A stretch of DNA of 64,000 nt from Deltaproteobacteria bacterium Ga0077539 (lineage in GTDB: Bacteria; Myxococcota_A; Polyangia; Polyangiales; Ga0077539), in NCBI GenBank assembly GCA_001465015.1, contig LNEO01000246.1:144280-208279 (forward strand), in the 5' to 3' direction. The notes below the pieces were generated by a model. That model was given only the letters and a program-made list of their open reading frames with translations, was not told the origin of the DNA and did not search any database. Shown one piece after another: positions 43,328 through 52,555 of the stretch; position 1 is the stretch's first letter; every line of letters starts with the position of its first letter. A program made the position numbers and the translations under genes.

Positions 43328-43882
43328 TCATGGAGCGGCGGCGGGGCGCGGGCCGATCCGAATCGGGTGGCTCGCGATCTCGTGCGCGAGCGCGGCGCGC
43401 GTGGGATCCGTGAGGGGCGAGATGTTCCACTGGATCATGCGATCGAGCGCCGCGGCGAGCAGCGCCAGTTCGGTCTGCACCCGCACATCGCAGCCCGCCC
43501 CGCTGGTGAGCTCCGCGGGGAGCGACGCGCAACGATTCAGCGCGCCGTTCGCCAACGCCCCGGCCGCGCGCACCGACCCGAGCGCCTCGTGCGCCCGCGC
43601 GGTGTGCAAAGACACCCGACCGTCCCGTTGGACGTGAGCGGGCGCCCTCGAGACCACGTCGACCACGAGCCTGGGCGGCATGTGAAGGTCGAGGTAGCGC
43701 TGGGTGAGCGTTCGGAGGGCGATCGCGTTTTCGGGCTCGCGCGCCACCAGCTCCTCGAGCGAGGCGAGCGACAGCCGCTGGACCGAGCGAGGGTCCATGA
43801 CAGGGCGAACAAAGGCGACGTTACCGGCGAGGTAGACGGTCGCGATGGCTCCGACGACGGCGAGCTGCGTGCGCCAACGCAT
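43328..43882 (-). CDS. small membrane-anchored helical protein
   Basis: This is a 184-aa protein beginning MRWRTQLAVVGAIATVYLAGNVAF, an N-terminal membrane anchor without a cleavage site. The rest looks TPR-like or helical (SLASLEELVAREPENAIALRTL, AHEALGSVRAAGALANGAL) and has two Cys residues that may pair. It is probably periplasmic. The family is unknown. It opens the minus-strand run that continues with the CoA-transferase gene, and is divergent from the Xre-type gene. Confidence 0.65.
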   Translation of the reverse strand: MRWRTQLAVVGAIATVYLAGNVAFVRPVMDPRSVQRLSLASLEELVAREPENAIALRTLTQRYLDLHMPPRLVVDVVSRAPAHVQRDGRVSLHTARAHEALGSVRAAGALANGALNRCASLPAELTSGAGCDVRVQTELALLAAALDRMIQWNISPLTDPTRAALAHEIASHPIRIGPRPAAAP

Positions 43883-43952
43883 CGATAGTTGATCGGAGAC
43901 GCTAGCACGACCGACGCCCGAGAGCGTACGGTCCTTCCGCAGGTCTCGCTTC

Positions 43953-44285
43953 GTGAACGCCGACGCCATCCAATCGTTGCGAAAATCTCTGGGGTTGTCT
44001 CAGCGCGAGCTCGCCGAGGCGCTCGCGATCGAGGTCGCCATCGTGCGCGATTGGGAGTCGGGCGAGCAGTTCGCGACCAAGGCGCACTGCGAGGCGATGG
44101 AGAAGCTCCGCGAGCACCCTCCCCCCAAGCGTTCGCGCAAGGCCAAGACGCCGATGCAGTCGCTGGCCGACCCGGAGTTCTGGCGCCTGACGCGAAAGCT
44201 CCTGGCGCACGCCCCCCTCCGCGCCGCGTGCGAAAAGCTCGCCGCCGAATACGAAGACCCCCTCGACAACGAGCGCTCGGGATAG
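43953..44285 (+). CDS. Xre-type helix-turn-helix DNA-binding protein
   Basis: This is a 110-aa protein. Residues about 5-55 form an HTH_3 domain (LRKSLGLSQRELAEALAIEVAIVRDWESG), as in lambda-repressor-like regulators. The C-terminal half (PPKRSRKAKTPMQSLADPEFWRLTRKL) is basic, then helical. GTG 43953 is the start. The target is unknown. It is not next to the HipA-like gene (about 26 kb away), so it is not its antitoxin by position. Its start lies 70 bases from the divergent gene. Confidence 0.85.
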   Translation: MNADAIQSLRKSLGLSQRELAEALAIEVAIVRDWESGEQFATKAHCEAMEKLREHPPPKRSRKAKTPMQSLADPEFWRLTRKLLAHAPLRAACEKLAAEYEDPLDNERSG

Positions 44286-44318
44286 CACCGAAGCGACGCT
44301 GCGATCGATTCAGCGCTC

Positions 44319-45203
44319 ATGGCTCGAGACCCTCTCAATCCCCTGCACAACCCGGGCGTCGCCCAGGCGCTCTCGATTCGCGGACACGAGCTCGTCGCGT
44401 TTTCGATCAGCGGCGTGAGCACGTATGTGCTCGCACCGAGCCTCGACGCGTGCTTCGACATGGGCCACTGCCCCGTCGAGGGAGCGCGCCTTCGCAACGT
44501 CCTGCTCACGCACTGCCATCAAGATCACGCGCTCGGCGTGATCAGGCACCGCGCGATCCGACAAATGTGGGGCGATTCGCCGTCTCGGGTGTTCGTCCCC
44601 GAAGAGTCACGCGCGGCGTTGCTGGCGGTCCTTCGCGCGGTGGACGCGATGGAGGGACGCGGTCGAGAAGACACGCTCGAGCGCGACGTCACTGGCGTCC
44701 GCGCGGGTGAGACCTTCGAGCTGTCCAAGCGCTGTCGCGTCGAGGCGTTCGACGTCGTTCACAAAGCGCCGTCACGGGGATACAGCGCGATCGAGCGTCG
44801 GCGCGCGCTCAAGGCCCCGTTCGTGGGGCGGCCCGGGGTCGAGCTCGCCGAGGCCCGAAGGCGGGGCGAGGAGCTCTACGACTACACCGATCAGAGGACC
44901 ATCACGTACATCGGCGACAGCACGATCGAGACGCTCGAGCGCGTGGACCCGAGCGTCCTGGACTGCGACGTGCTGTTTCTCGAGGCGACGCACGTCGGGG
45001 CGACGGACCCTGCCGTCAGCGAAAAGTACGGGCACACCCACCTGAACGAGCTGGCGGCGCTGTTTCGACGGGCGCCCGAGCGCTTCGGCCGGTCACAAAT
45101 CGTGTTGAAACACTGGTCGACCCGGTATTCTCGGAGCGAGATCACCGAGGCGCTCCGGGCCCTTCCGCCGGCGTTCGGCGCCCGAATTACGGCGCTCCTT
45201 TGA
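44319..45203 (+). CDS. RNase Z-like metallo-beta-lactamase fold hydrolase
   Basis: This is a 294-aa hydrolase. The metal site is LLTHCHQDHALGV (HxHxDH), with further ligands in TYIGDST, LFLEATHV and VLKHWSTRYS. The HTHLNELAALFRRA segment and the EATHV-HTHLNE-KHWSTRYS order resemble RNase Z (ElaC-type) proteins, which cut tRNA 3' trailers. The N-terminal GxxSxxVLAP part is a little atypical. It follows the Xre gene after 33 bases on the same strand. Confidence 0.85.
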   Translation: MARDPLNPLHNPGVAQALSIRGHELVAFSISGVSTYVLAPSLDACFDMGHCPVEGARLRNVLLTHCHQDHALGVIRHRAIRQMWGDSPSRVFVPEESRAALLAVLRAVDAMEGRGREDTLERDVTGVRAGETFELSKRCRVEAFDVVHKAPSRGYSAIERRRALKAPFVGRPGVELAEARRRGEELYDYTDQRTITYIGDSTIETLERVDPSVLDCDVLFLEATHVGATDPAVSEKYGHTHLNELAALFRRAPERFGRSQIVLKHWSTRYSRSEITEALRALPPAFGARITALL

Positions 45204-45557
45204 GGGATCGACACCTGAGCCCGACCGGCCATGAACCGCAACGAGGGCCGTTGACGCCGATTTTAGCGCCGGTATCCTCGCGGATCGTGCGCACCGATGC
45301 GCGATCCCTCGAAGCAACCTACGCGCACGTCATGCGGCCGAAGGGCAACACACACAAAGCAGAACTCGACGAACGATCGTCATTCGTATGCATTGTGCTC
45401 CCTGAATCCCTGGTAGATTTCACCTCGCGCGGGTGACCGCAGGCGACGCTCGCGCCCATGTTGGCGAGCGTCGCAGCGATTCCGGCGCCGCAATCATCAC
45501 CCACTCCCAACACTCCCACTCTCGTTCACTGGTTCGTTCAAAGGTTTCGGAGACACA
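45204..45557. other. long leader region of the RRM gene
   Basis: About 354 bases without a gene. It contains a good promoter candidate (45251-45278), a GC-rich hairpin near its predicted start site (45282-45307), and a 9-base inverted repeat GAGGGATCG (45202-45210) / CGATCCCTC (45302-45310). The 3' half (45340-45557) is AT-richer, with CA- and AC-rich stretches just before the ribosome site GGAG (45548-45551). Confidence 0.55.
45251..45278 (+). promoter_or_regulatory. candidate sigma-70 promoter for the RRM gene
   Basis: TTGACG (45251-45256, 5 of 6) and TATCCT (45273-45278, 4 of 6) are separated by 16 bases. It would give a leader of about 270 bases before ATG 45558. The same TATCCT -10 hexamer appears in the other promoter candidate at 16044-16049. 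Confidence 0.45.
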
Positions 45558-46607
45558 ATGGCGACGGAAGACTCGCGTAAGTTGTTCATGGCGGGGTTGC
45601 CCGAGAGCGTCACAGAAGACGCGCTGCGCAACCTGTTCTCGGAGACGGGCGCCACCGTCACCGAAGTGTCGCTCCCGCGCGATCGCGCGACGGGACGACC
45701 CCGCGGGTTCGCGTTCGTTCGGCTCGGCAGCGAAGACGAGGCCAACCGCGCTCGGCAAGAACTCGACGGGCGAATCGTCGACGGACGCCCGATCTCAGTG
45801 CGGCCGTTTCACGCGGATCCTCCTGGCGGACGGGAGGCCGGCGATCGCGGCCCGCGCCCGCGTCGCGAGGACGGCGGCGGCGGATACGGTGGCGATCGTG
45901 GCGGACCGTCCCCCGTTGGCGGCGGCGGCGGATTCGGCGGCGGAGATCGACCCGAGCGCCCCGGTGGCTTCGGCGATCGCGGACCGCGACCCTCCGGTGG
46001 GATGGGTGGTCCGCCGCGTGGCGGCGACGCTCCGGATCGGACGTTGTACGTCGGCAATCTGCCGTACGACGCCGCGCAAGAAGAGATCGAGGGATTGTTC
46101 TCGAGCGTGGGCGCAGAAGCTCCAGCGCGCGTGTACATGCCGGTCGATCAAGACGGTCGCAAGCGCGGGTTCGGCTTCGTCACGATGGCGAGCGCCGAGG
46201 CAGCCAACGCGGCGCTCGAGGCGCTTCGCGGCGCAGAGCTGCGCAGCCGACGACTCGTCATCAACATCGCGCATCCCAAGGGCGAGCGGCCCGCGGGCGG
46301 CGGCGATCGTCCCGAGCGATCCGGCGGCGGCGGCTACGCTGGCGGCGGACCTCCGGGTGGCGGAGGCTTCCGTAACACCGGCGGCGGTGGCGGCGGCTTC
46401 AGCGGCGGTGGTGGCGGTGGCTACGGCGGCGGAGCGCCGGGTGGCGGAGCTCCGGGCGGCGGTGGTCCTGGTGGCGATCGCAGCCGAGGCAAGCCCGGCG
46501 ACCGCGGTCGTCGTCGCGACAACGACGGCGATGGTCGCGGAGGCGCGGGTCGCGGTCGTCGCGGTGAGGACGAAGATTGGCGCTCCAACGACTGGGAAGA
46601 CGAGTGA
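45558..46607 (+). CDS. tandem-RRM glycine-rich RNA-binding protein
   Basis: This is a 349-aa protein with two RNA recognition motifs. RRM1 (about 5-85) has RNP2 KLFMAGLP and RNP1 RGFAFVRL. RRM2 (about 160-240) has RNP2 TLYVGNLP and RNP1 RGFGFVTM. The linker and C-terminus are RG/RGG- and GGG-rich, ending in an acidic DWEDE. Single-RRM Gly-rich proteins are known in cyanobacteria and others; a two-RRM form with hnRNP-like layout is less usual. It probably acts as an RNA chaperone or mRNA-binding protein. GGAG lies seven bases upstream of ATG. It is expected to be cytosolic. Confidence 0.92.
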   Translation: MATEDSRKLFMAGLPESVTEDALRNLFSETGATVTEVSLPRDRATGRPRGFAFVRLGSEDEANRARQELDGRIVDGRPISVRPFHADPPGGREAGDRGPRPRREDGGGGYGGDRGGPSPVGGGGGFGGGDRPERPGGFGDRGPRPSGGMGGPPRGGDAPDRTLYVGNLPYDAAQEEIEGLFSSVGAEAPARVYMPVDQDGRKRGFGFVTMASAEAANAALEALRGAELRSRRLVINIAHPKGERPAGGGDRPERSGGGGYAGGGPPGGGGFRNTGGGGGGFSGGGGGGYGGGAPGGGAPGGGGPGGDRSRGKPGDRGRRRDNDGDGRGGAGRGRRGEDEDWRSNDWEDE

Positions 46608-46764
46608 TCGTCTGAGTCGAAGCGCCGGGGGCAACAGCGCGCAGCGAACTGCAGTCGAGGGGGCCGTCGCTTCGCTCGCTGCCGCGCGCGTTGCATAGCG
46701 GCTCCGCGCTCGCGCGGAGAGCGTCGATGTGTCCGCGCGAGAGCCGTGCTACGGATCGCGCGCG

Positions 46765-48705
46765 ATGCCCATCGTCACAGCCACTGAGGTCTCGCGCGCG
46801 TACGGCGCGCGCGTGGTTCTCGACCGCGTTTCCGTCGCGATCGAGCCGAAAGAGCGCGTGGGCTTGCTCGGCGCCAACGGCTCAGGAAAGAGCACGCTCG
46901 CCAAAATGTTGGCGGGCATCGAACCGCCGGACACCGGGACGATCGCCACGCGACACGGGTTGACCATCTCGTACCTCGAGCAAGAGCCGCGCTTCGCGCC
47001 GGGAGTCACCGCGTATCAAGCGGTCGAGCAGGCGCTGTTGCGATGGCGCGCGGCGATGGCGCGGTACGAGGCGATCGCCGAGCGCGTCGCGCGCGGCGAG
47101 GGATCACCGGAGGCGCTCGCGAAGGAGCAGTCCGACGCGGCCGAAGAGGTCGAGCGCCAGGGAGGGTGGGACCCTTCGCACCGCGTGAGAAACTTTCTCG
47201 AGCGGCTCGGGGTGACGGACACCAACGCGCCGGTCGATCGCATGTCCGGCGGTGAGCGGAGGCGCGTCGCGCTCGCGCGAATCCTCGCCGAAAACCCGGA
47301 GCTCGCGGTGCTCGACGAGCCCACCAACCACCTCGACCCCGACACGGTCGAGTGGCTCGAGGACTACCTCGTCGACAGCTTTCCAGGAGCGATCTTGTTG
47401 GTGACGCACGACCGGTACGTGCTCGACCGCGTCGTCACGCGCATCGTCGAGATCGACCGGGGACGCGCGACGACGTTCGAGGGAAACTACGCGAAGTACC
47501 TGACCATCCGCGAAGAGCGCGCCGCGCAAGAGGCCCGCGAAGAGGCCAACCGTCAAAACATCTTGCGCATCGAGCGCGACTGGCTCTCGCGGCAAGCACC
47601 CGCGCGAACGACGAAGCAAAAAGCCCGAATCCAGCGCGCGATGGAGCTCGAGAGCGAGGCGCGCGCCGCGCACAACCTGCGACGTGGAGAGGGGCTGGCC
47701 ACGTTCGACGCGGGGAGCGTGCGCGGGAGCAAGCGACTCCTCGAAGCGCGCGGCGTCGCCAAGAGCTTCGGCGAACGCGAGCTGTTCTCGGGGGTCGACC
47801 TGATCGTTCAGAAGGGCGAGCGCATCGGCGTCGTCGGCCCCAACGGCGCAGGAAAGACCACGCTCGCGCGGATCCTGCTCGGCCAGATCGCGCCCGATCG
47901 CGGCGAGGTCACGCTCGCGCCGAGCGCGGTGACCAAGTACCTCGATCAAAACCGCTCGGACCTCGACGAAGACTCGCTGGTGATCGACGCGGTCGGCGAC
48001 GGCTCCGACAAGGTGCGCCTGGGCGATCAGTGGATGCGCGTCGAGAGCTACCTCGATCGCTTCATGTTCGGCGCCGACAAGCTGAGGCAACGGGTGAGCG
48101 GGCTGTCCGGCGGAGAGCGGGCGCGCCTCGCGCTCGCCCGAATGCTGCGCGGAGAAGCGAACGTCCTCGTGCTCGACGAGCCCACCAACGACCTGGATCT
48201 CCCGACGTTGGCGGTGCTCGAACGGATGCTGCTCGACTTCGACGGAGCGATCCTGGTGATCACCCACGACCGCGCCTTTTTGGATCGCGTCGCGACGCAC
48301 ACGATCGCCTTCGACGGCCGCGGGAGAGTCACGCGCTACGCAGGCGGCTACGAGGACTACCGCGCGCAGCGAGCGCTCGAAGAAGAGCGCGAAAAGACCG
48401 CGAAGGCCGAGCGCGAGGCGGCCGAACGCGCCCAGCGCGCAGCGCAGAGCGGGCAGAGCACCGACAAGAAGCGCGGCAAGTCCGCGCTGACCTGGGCCGA
48501 ACAAAAAGAGCTCGACGCGCTGCCCGCGAAGATCGACGAGGCAGAGTCCGCGGTCACCGCGGCGCAGAGCGTCCTCGACGACCCTGCGCTGTACACCAAG
48601 GGCGCCGAGGGGATCGCGCGAGCGAACCGCGCGCTGAAGGACGCGCAAGCGGCGCTCGACGCGCTGATGGAGCGATGGGAAGCGCTCGAGACCAAGAAGG
48701 GCTGA
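46765..48705 (+). CDS. uup: ABC-F ATPase, Uup-type
   Basis: This is a 646-aa ABC-F protein with two ABC cassettes and no membrane part. NBD1 has GLLGANGSGKSTLA and MSGGERRRVALARIL with VLDEPTNHLDPDT. NBD2 has GVVGPNGAGKTTLA and LSGGERARLALARML with LDEPTNDLDLPTL. The linker resembles the P-site tRNA interaction motif region, and a C-terminal coiled coil (about 560-640) fits Uup. These proteins act on ribosomes and have been linked to translation quality and DNA stability. ATG 46765 is chosen over a longer frame from 46729. It lies 157 bases after the RRM gene. Confidence 0.92.
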   Translation: MPIVTATEVSRAYGARVVLDRVSVAIEPKERVGLLGANGSGKSTLAKMLAGIEPPDTGTIATRHGLTISYLEQEPRFAPGVTAYQAVEQALLRWRAAMARYEAIAERVARGEGSPEALAKEQSDAAEEVERQGGWDPSHRVRNFLERLGVTDTNAPVDRMSGGERRRVALARILAENPELAVLDEPTNHLDPDTVEWLEDYLVDSFPGAILLVTHDRYVLDRVVTRIVEIDRGRATTFEGNYAKYLTIREERAAQEAREEANRQNILRIERDWLSRQAPARTTKQKARIQRAMELESEARAAHNLRRGEGLATFDAGSVRGSKRLLEARGVAKSFGERELFSGVDLIVQKGERIGVVGPNGAGKTTLARILLGQIAPDRGEVTLAPSAVTKYLDQNRSDLDEDSLVIDAVGDGSDKVRLGDQWMRVESYLDRFMFGADKLRQRVSGLSGGERARLALARMLRGEANVLVLDEPTNDLDLPTLAVLERMLLDFDGAILVITHDRAFLDRVATHTIAFDGRGRVTRYAGGYEDYRAQRALEEEREKTAKAEREAAERAQRAAQSGQSTDKKRGKSALTWAEQKELDALPAKIDEAESAVTAAQSVLDDPALYTKGAEGIARANRALKDAQAALDALMERWEALETKKG

Positions 48706-48753
48706 GCGGAGAGCAGCCCGCCGTTGCGCTACCGTAGCGCTCTCGTCGCACCC

Positions 48754-49677
48754 ATGTCCGCCGTCAGCGACAAAACAACGCACCCCGCGGTTCGCTCGTG
48801 GCGCGGCGCGGTCGATCAGTTCTCTCGCAAAGATCGCAAGGACACGCGCGGCGCGCGGGCGTTGCTCGCGGCGCTCAACGCGAGGACCCCGAGGATTCCC
48901 GAGGCGCAGCTCGGCGAGCACACGACCGCCGAGAGCCTTCGTCTCTACGCGCGCGAAGAGCGCGCGCCCGGCGAGCCGCTGGATCCCGTGCTGAACCTCG
49001 CCGCCGCGGCGCTGTCGCAGCCGTCGTTCGAGCGGCTCTACGCGCTCGCCCAAGCGTGGGATCCCGCGGGAGACGCGGACGAGTCCGTCGCCGACGCGAT
49101 GCAAGTGAGCATCTCGCATTGGTGGGCAAACGCCCCGTCGGCCAAAGAGATGCTCATGCTCGTCGGCGCGCTCGACCCCGGCGCGCGAACCTCTCCGAAG
49201 CTCCCTCGCGTCGTCGCGCGATCGCTCGTGGCCTTGGCCGGACGCATCGACAGCGACGAGGCCGAGGTCGTTCACGCGATCGCGGCGCAGCTCGTCGCGT
49301 GGCTCGAAGACGAGCGCGACGCGAGCCCGCTTCGACGCGCGGCGGACCTCGCAGCGACGTATCGAGCCGAGTTCAACGCGCGGTATCGACGCCTCGAGCT
49401 CTCTGCAGAGCGGCAAGTGCTGTGGTCGTTCGTCGACTCGTGCGCCTCGACGATCGGCTCGATGCAAACGCTGCTGCTCGGTCCGTCGATCGCCAACTGC
49501 TCGGGGCTGCTCGACGCGCTCGACTGGCTCTGGGGACGCTGGGGCAAGAGAGCCGACGGCTTCGAGCTCGATCGCACCGCGCGGTTCGTCGATGCCGCAG
49601 CGATCACCCGGCAAGAGATCCACTGCCCCGAGCTGCGCGCGTGCCTCGCCGTCGCTCGCAAGACCGCCCTCGAATAG
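48754..49677 (+). CDS. unknown helical protein
   Basis: This is a 307-aa soluble protein, helical throughout and rich in Ala and Arg, with no motif I recognise. WGRWGKRADGFELDRTARF and ITRQEIHCPELRACL near the end are the most distinctive parts. There is no signal peptide. It lies 48 bases after uup, so it is probably in the same transcript. ATG 48754 is preferred. It could be an adaptor of the ABC-F protein, but this is only a position-based guess. Confidence 0.6.
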   Translation: MSAVSDKTTHPAVRSWRGAVDQFSRKDRKDTRGARALLAALNARTPRIPEAQLGEHTTAESLRLYAREERAPGEPLDPVLNLAAAALSQPSFERLYALAQAWDPAGDADESVADAMQVSISHWWANAPSAKEMLMLVGALDPGARTSPKLPRVVARSLVALAGRIDSDEAEVVHAIAAQLVAWLEDERDASPLRRAADLAATYRAEFNARYRRLELSAERQVLWSFVDSCASTIGSMQTLLLGPSIANCSGLLDALDWLWGRWGKRADGFELDRTARFVDAAAITRQEIHCPELRACLAVARKTALE

Positions 49678-49880
49678 CGCCCGCTGCGGTTACATCCGCG
49701 CAGGGTGTGCTCGGTGGACGTGCTTCGGGTCGCACCACGACGCTGCGCAGAGATCGAGGGCGAGATCGGCGTCGAAGTCCATTCTCCGCGGCGCATCTGG
49801 CACAATCGTTTGTTGCGCGTCGAGGCGCTGACGTCGTCAGGCGCCGTGACGAGCCCTCCGCACCGCAGAAATAAGCGCCC

Positions 49881-52535
49881 ATGAAATCAATTCCGCTTGC
49901 CCGCTTCGCCTCGATCGTCGCGCTGTTGACCGTCGGAGCGTGCACCGCTCCGCCCGGACCGTCCGACGCGACCCCAGACCGCGCCGATGGCGTCGTCGTG
50001 GACACCGGCGTTTCGCCGGATGGAGCGGTGATCGACACGGGCCTGCCCGACGACGCGTCGATGGACAGCGGCGTCGAGACGGACACGGGCCTCGGGATGG
50101 ACGTGACTCCGCCGCCGGACATCGTCGTTCCGGACTCGACGACGATGTGCCCGGCTCGTCGCGGGGACTGCGACGGCAACCCCGGCAACGGCTGCGAGGC
50201 GGACCTCTCGCTCCCGAGCAACTGCGGCCGATGCGGCAACGTCTGTCCGGCGGGCCAGCCGATGTGCGCCGTCGACGGCAGGTGCACCTCGGGCTGCGTG
50301 GTCCCGACCCACGTTCTTTGCAGCGGGAGCTGCACGGACGTCCAAGGCGACCCTCGCAACTGCGGCGCCTGCGGAACCGTTTGCCGCGCCGATCAATCCT
50401 GCGCGGCGGGACGGTGCTCCTGTCCCCCGACGCGCATCGACTGCGGCGGTCGGTGCATCGACGGCCAGTCGGACCCGATGAATTGTGGTGCGTGTGGAGT
50501 CACCTGTCCCGCCGGCCGCAACTGCGTCGCCGGGGCGTGCTCGTGCCCGAGCGGCGAGACCAACTGCGGCGGCATGTGCGTCGGCCTCCTCAGCAACGCC
50601 AACCACTGCGGCGCCTGCTTCAACGCGTGCCCGCCGACCCGACCGTACTGCAGCCCGATGGGCTGCACCTCGGGGTGCACGGGGACCAACACGCTCTGCG
50701 CGGGGAGCTGCGTTCCCCTGTCGTCGTCGCGGTCGCACTGCGGTGCCTGCGGCAACGCGTGCCGAATGGACCAGGCGTGCAGCGCCGGCGTCTGCGCCTG
50801 CCCGCCGGGCTTCATCGACTGCGGCGGCCGGTGCATCGACGGACGAACGGACCGGATGAATTGTGGTGCGTGTGGACGCACCTGCCCCGCCGGCCGCAAC
50901 TGCACCAACGGCTCCTGCGACTGCCCCGCGGGCACGACGCTCTGCGGCAGCACGTGCGTCGACCTCGCGTCGGACCCGATGAACTGCGGCGCCTGCGGAA
51001 CAGCGTGCTCCGGAGCGACGCCCTTCTGCGACGCCTTCACCCGCCGCTGCTCGAGCGGGTGCGCCGCCCCCTTCACCCGCTGCGGAACGGCCTGCACCGA
51101 CACCAACAGCGACCGCAACAACTGCGGCGCGTGCGGGACGCGCTGCCGCGCCGATCAGAGCTGCAACAACGGCACCTGCGGCTGCCCCGGCGGTCGCACC
51201 GAGTGCTCGGGGACGTGCCTGGACTTGACGTCGGACCCGACCAACTGCGGCGCGTGCGGACGCGTGTGCAACGCGGGCGATACGTGCACGATGGGCCGCT
51301 GCGGCTGCCCCACCAACACCACGAACTGCGGCGGCTTCTGCGTCGACACGAGCTCGGACTCGCGCAACTGCGGCGCGTGCGGAACAGTGTGCTCGGGCGC
51401 GACGCCCTTCTGCAGCGCCGCCACGCGCACGTGCATCTCCGGATGCACGATGGGACAGACCCGCTGCGGCGCGAGCTGCGTCTCGCTCTCGTCGTCCACC
51501 AGCCACTGCGGCGCCTGCGGAAACCGCTGCCGCTACGACCAGGCCTGCCAGGGCGGCCGCTGCGCCTGCCCCACGGGCTACGTCGACTGCGGCGGGACAT
51601 GCACCCCCGTCGCCAATGACCCCGAAAACTGCGGCGCGTGCGGCACTCGGTGCGCGCCCGACCAGCTCTGCGTCGGAGGCTCGTGCAGCTGCCCCACGGG
51701 CACCGTGCTCTGCGGCACCGCCTGCGTAGACATCAACACCAACCCCGCGCACTGCGGCCGCTGCGGCGCCGCGTGCACCGGCGGGACGCCCTTCTGCGAC
51801 CCCTCCACTCGAATGTGTGTGTCCGGCTGCGGCGCCGGTCAGACGCGCTGCGGCAACGCCTGCGCCGCCACGATGATCGACCGCTACAACTGCGGCGGAT
51901 GCGGCGTCCGTTGCCGCGCAGATCAAGCGTGCAACGCTGGCGTCTGCGGCTGCCCCGCGGGTCAGATCGACTGCGGCGGCACGTGCATCGACCCGCGCAA
52001 CGACAACGGCAACTGCGGCGCGTGCGGCCGCGTTTGCTCGGCGGGCAACAACTGCGTCGCGGGCTCTTGCGCTTGCCCGACCTCGTCCACGACGTGCAGC
52101 GGGACGTGCGTCGACCTGCGAAGCGACTCGCAAAACTGCGGGATGTGCGGGCGCGTCTGCTCGGGCGCGACGCCCTTCTGCGACGGCTCCTCTGCCACGT
52201 GCGCGGCCGGTTGTCTCGGCTCGCAGGTGCGGTGCGGAGGGATGTGCGTCGATCGCAACAGCAACGCAGAGCACTGCGGCGCCTGCGGCTACGCATGCCC
52301 CGCGGCGCCTGCGGGACAGCTGCGCGCGTGCGTCGCGGGCTTCTGCAAGTACGGCAGGATCTGCGACGGTCAGCCCAACCGAGCCGACTGCGATCGCAAC
52401 GCGGGCAACGGCTACGAGACCGACCTCAACACCTCCACGACCCACTGCGGCGCCTGCGGAATCTCTTGCGGCGCCGGCCAAACGTGCTGCTTCGGCGTCT
52501 GCCAGAGCGGCGCGACGTGCGCTCCGCGCTGCTGA
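49881..52535 (+). CDS. large Cys-rich repeat lipoprotein
   Basis: This is an 884-aa surface or periplasmic protein. The signal peptide ends in the lipobox TVGAC (Cys21), followed by an Asp/Gly/Val-rich linker (residues about 25-90). The rest is 18 units that each begin (N/H)CGxCG and end with a CGGxC- or CSGxC-type block; the lengths repeat as 46-41-41. Two near-identical DNA stretches lie 378 bases apart (50478 and 50856). The Cys pairs suggest disulfide or metal-stabilised modules. Databases often label such proteins with unrelated names. It is alone, with no clear function. Confidence 0.85.
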   Translation: MKSIPLARFASIVALLTVGACTAPPGPSDATPDRADGVVVDTGVSPDGAVIDTGLPDDASMDSGVETDTGLGMDVTPPPDIVVPDSTTMCPARRGDCDGNPGNGCEADLSLPSNCGRCGNVCPAGQPMCAVDGRCTSGCVVPTHVLCSGSCTDVQGDPRNCGACGTVCRADQSCAAGRCSCPPTRIDCGGRCIDGQSDPMNCGACGVTCPAGRNCVAGACSCPSGETNCGGMCVGLLSNANHCGACFNACPPTRPYCSPMGCTSGCTGTNTLCAGSCVPLSSSRSHCGACGNACRMDQACSAGVCACPPGFIDCGGRCIDGRTDRMNCGACGRTCPAGRNCTNGSCDCPAGTTLCGSTCVDLASDPMNCGACGTACSGATPFCDAFTRRCSSGCAAPFTRCGTACTDTNSDRNNCGACGTRCRADQSCNNGTCGCPGGRTECSGTCLDLTSDPTNCGACGRVCNAGDTCTMGRCGCPTNTTNCGGFCVDTSSDSRNCGACGTVCSGATPFCSAATRTCISGCTMGQTRCGASCVSLSSSTSHCGACGNRCRYDQACQGGRCACPTGYVDCGGTCTPVANDPENCGACGTRCAPDQLCVGGSCSCPTGTVLCGTACVDINTNPAHCGRCGAACTGGTPFCDPSTRMCVSGCGAGQTRCGNACAATMIDRYNCGGCGVRCRADQACNAGVCGCPAGQIDCGGTCIDPRNDNGNCGACGRVCSAGNNCVAGSCACPTSSTTCSGTCVDLRSDSQNCGMCGRVCSGATPFCDGSSATCAAGCLGSQVRCGGMCVDRNSNAEHCGACGYACPAAPAGQLRACVAGFCKYGRICDGQPNRADCDRNAGNGYETDLNTSTTHCGACGISCGAGQTCCFGVCQSGATCAPRC

Positions 52536-52555
52536 TCGGACTGCGAAACACCGTC

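Noticed and set aside
45393..45419. Second promoter-like pair TTGTGC / TAGATT before the RRM gene
   Set aside because: The spacer is only 15 bases and both matches are poor; the pair at 45251 is better.
49798..49813. Sigma-54-like site TGGCAC then TTTGT before the Cys-rich gene
   Set aside because: The -24 half fits but the -12 half lacks the GC pair (TTTGT in place of TTGCA), so I do not call a promoter.
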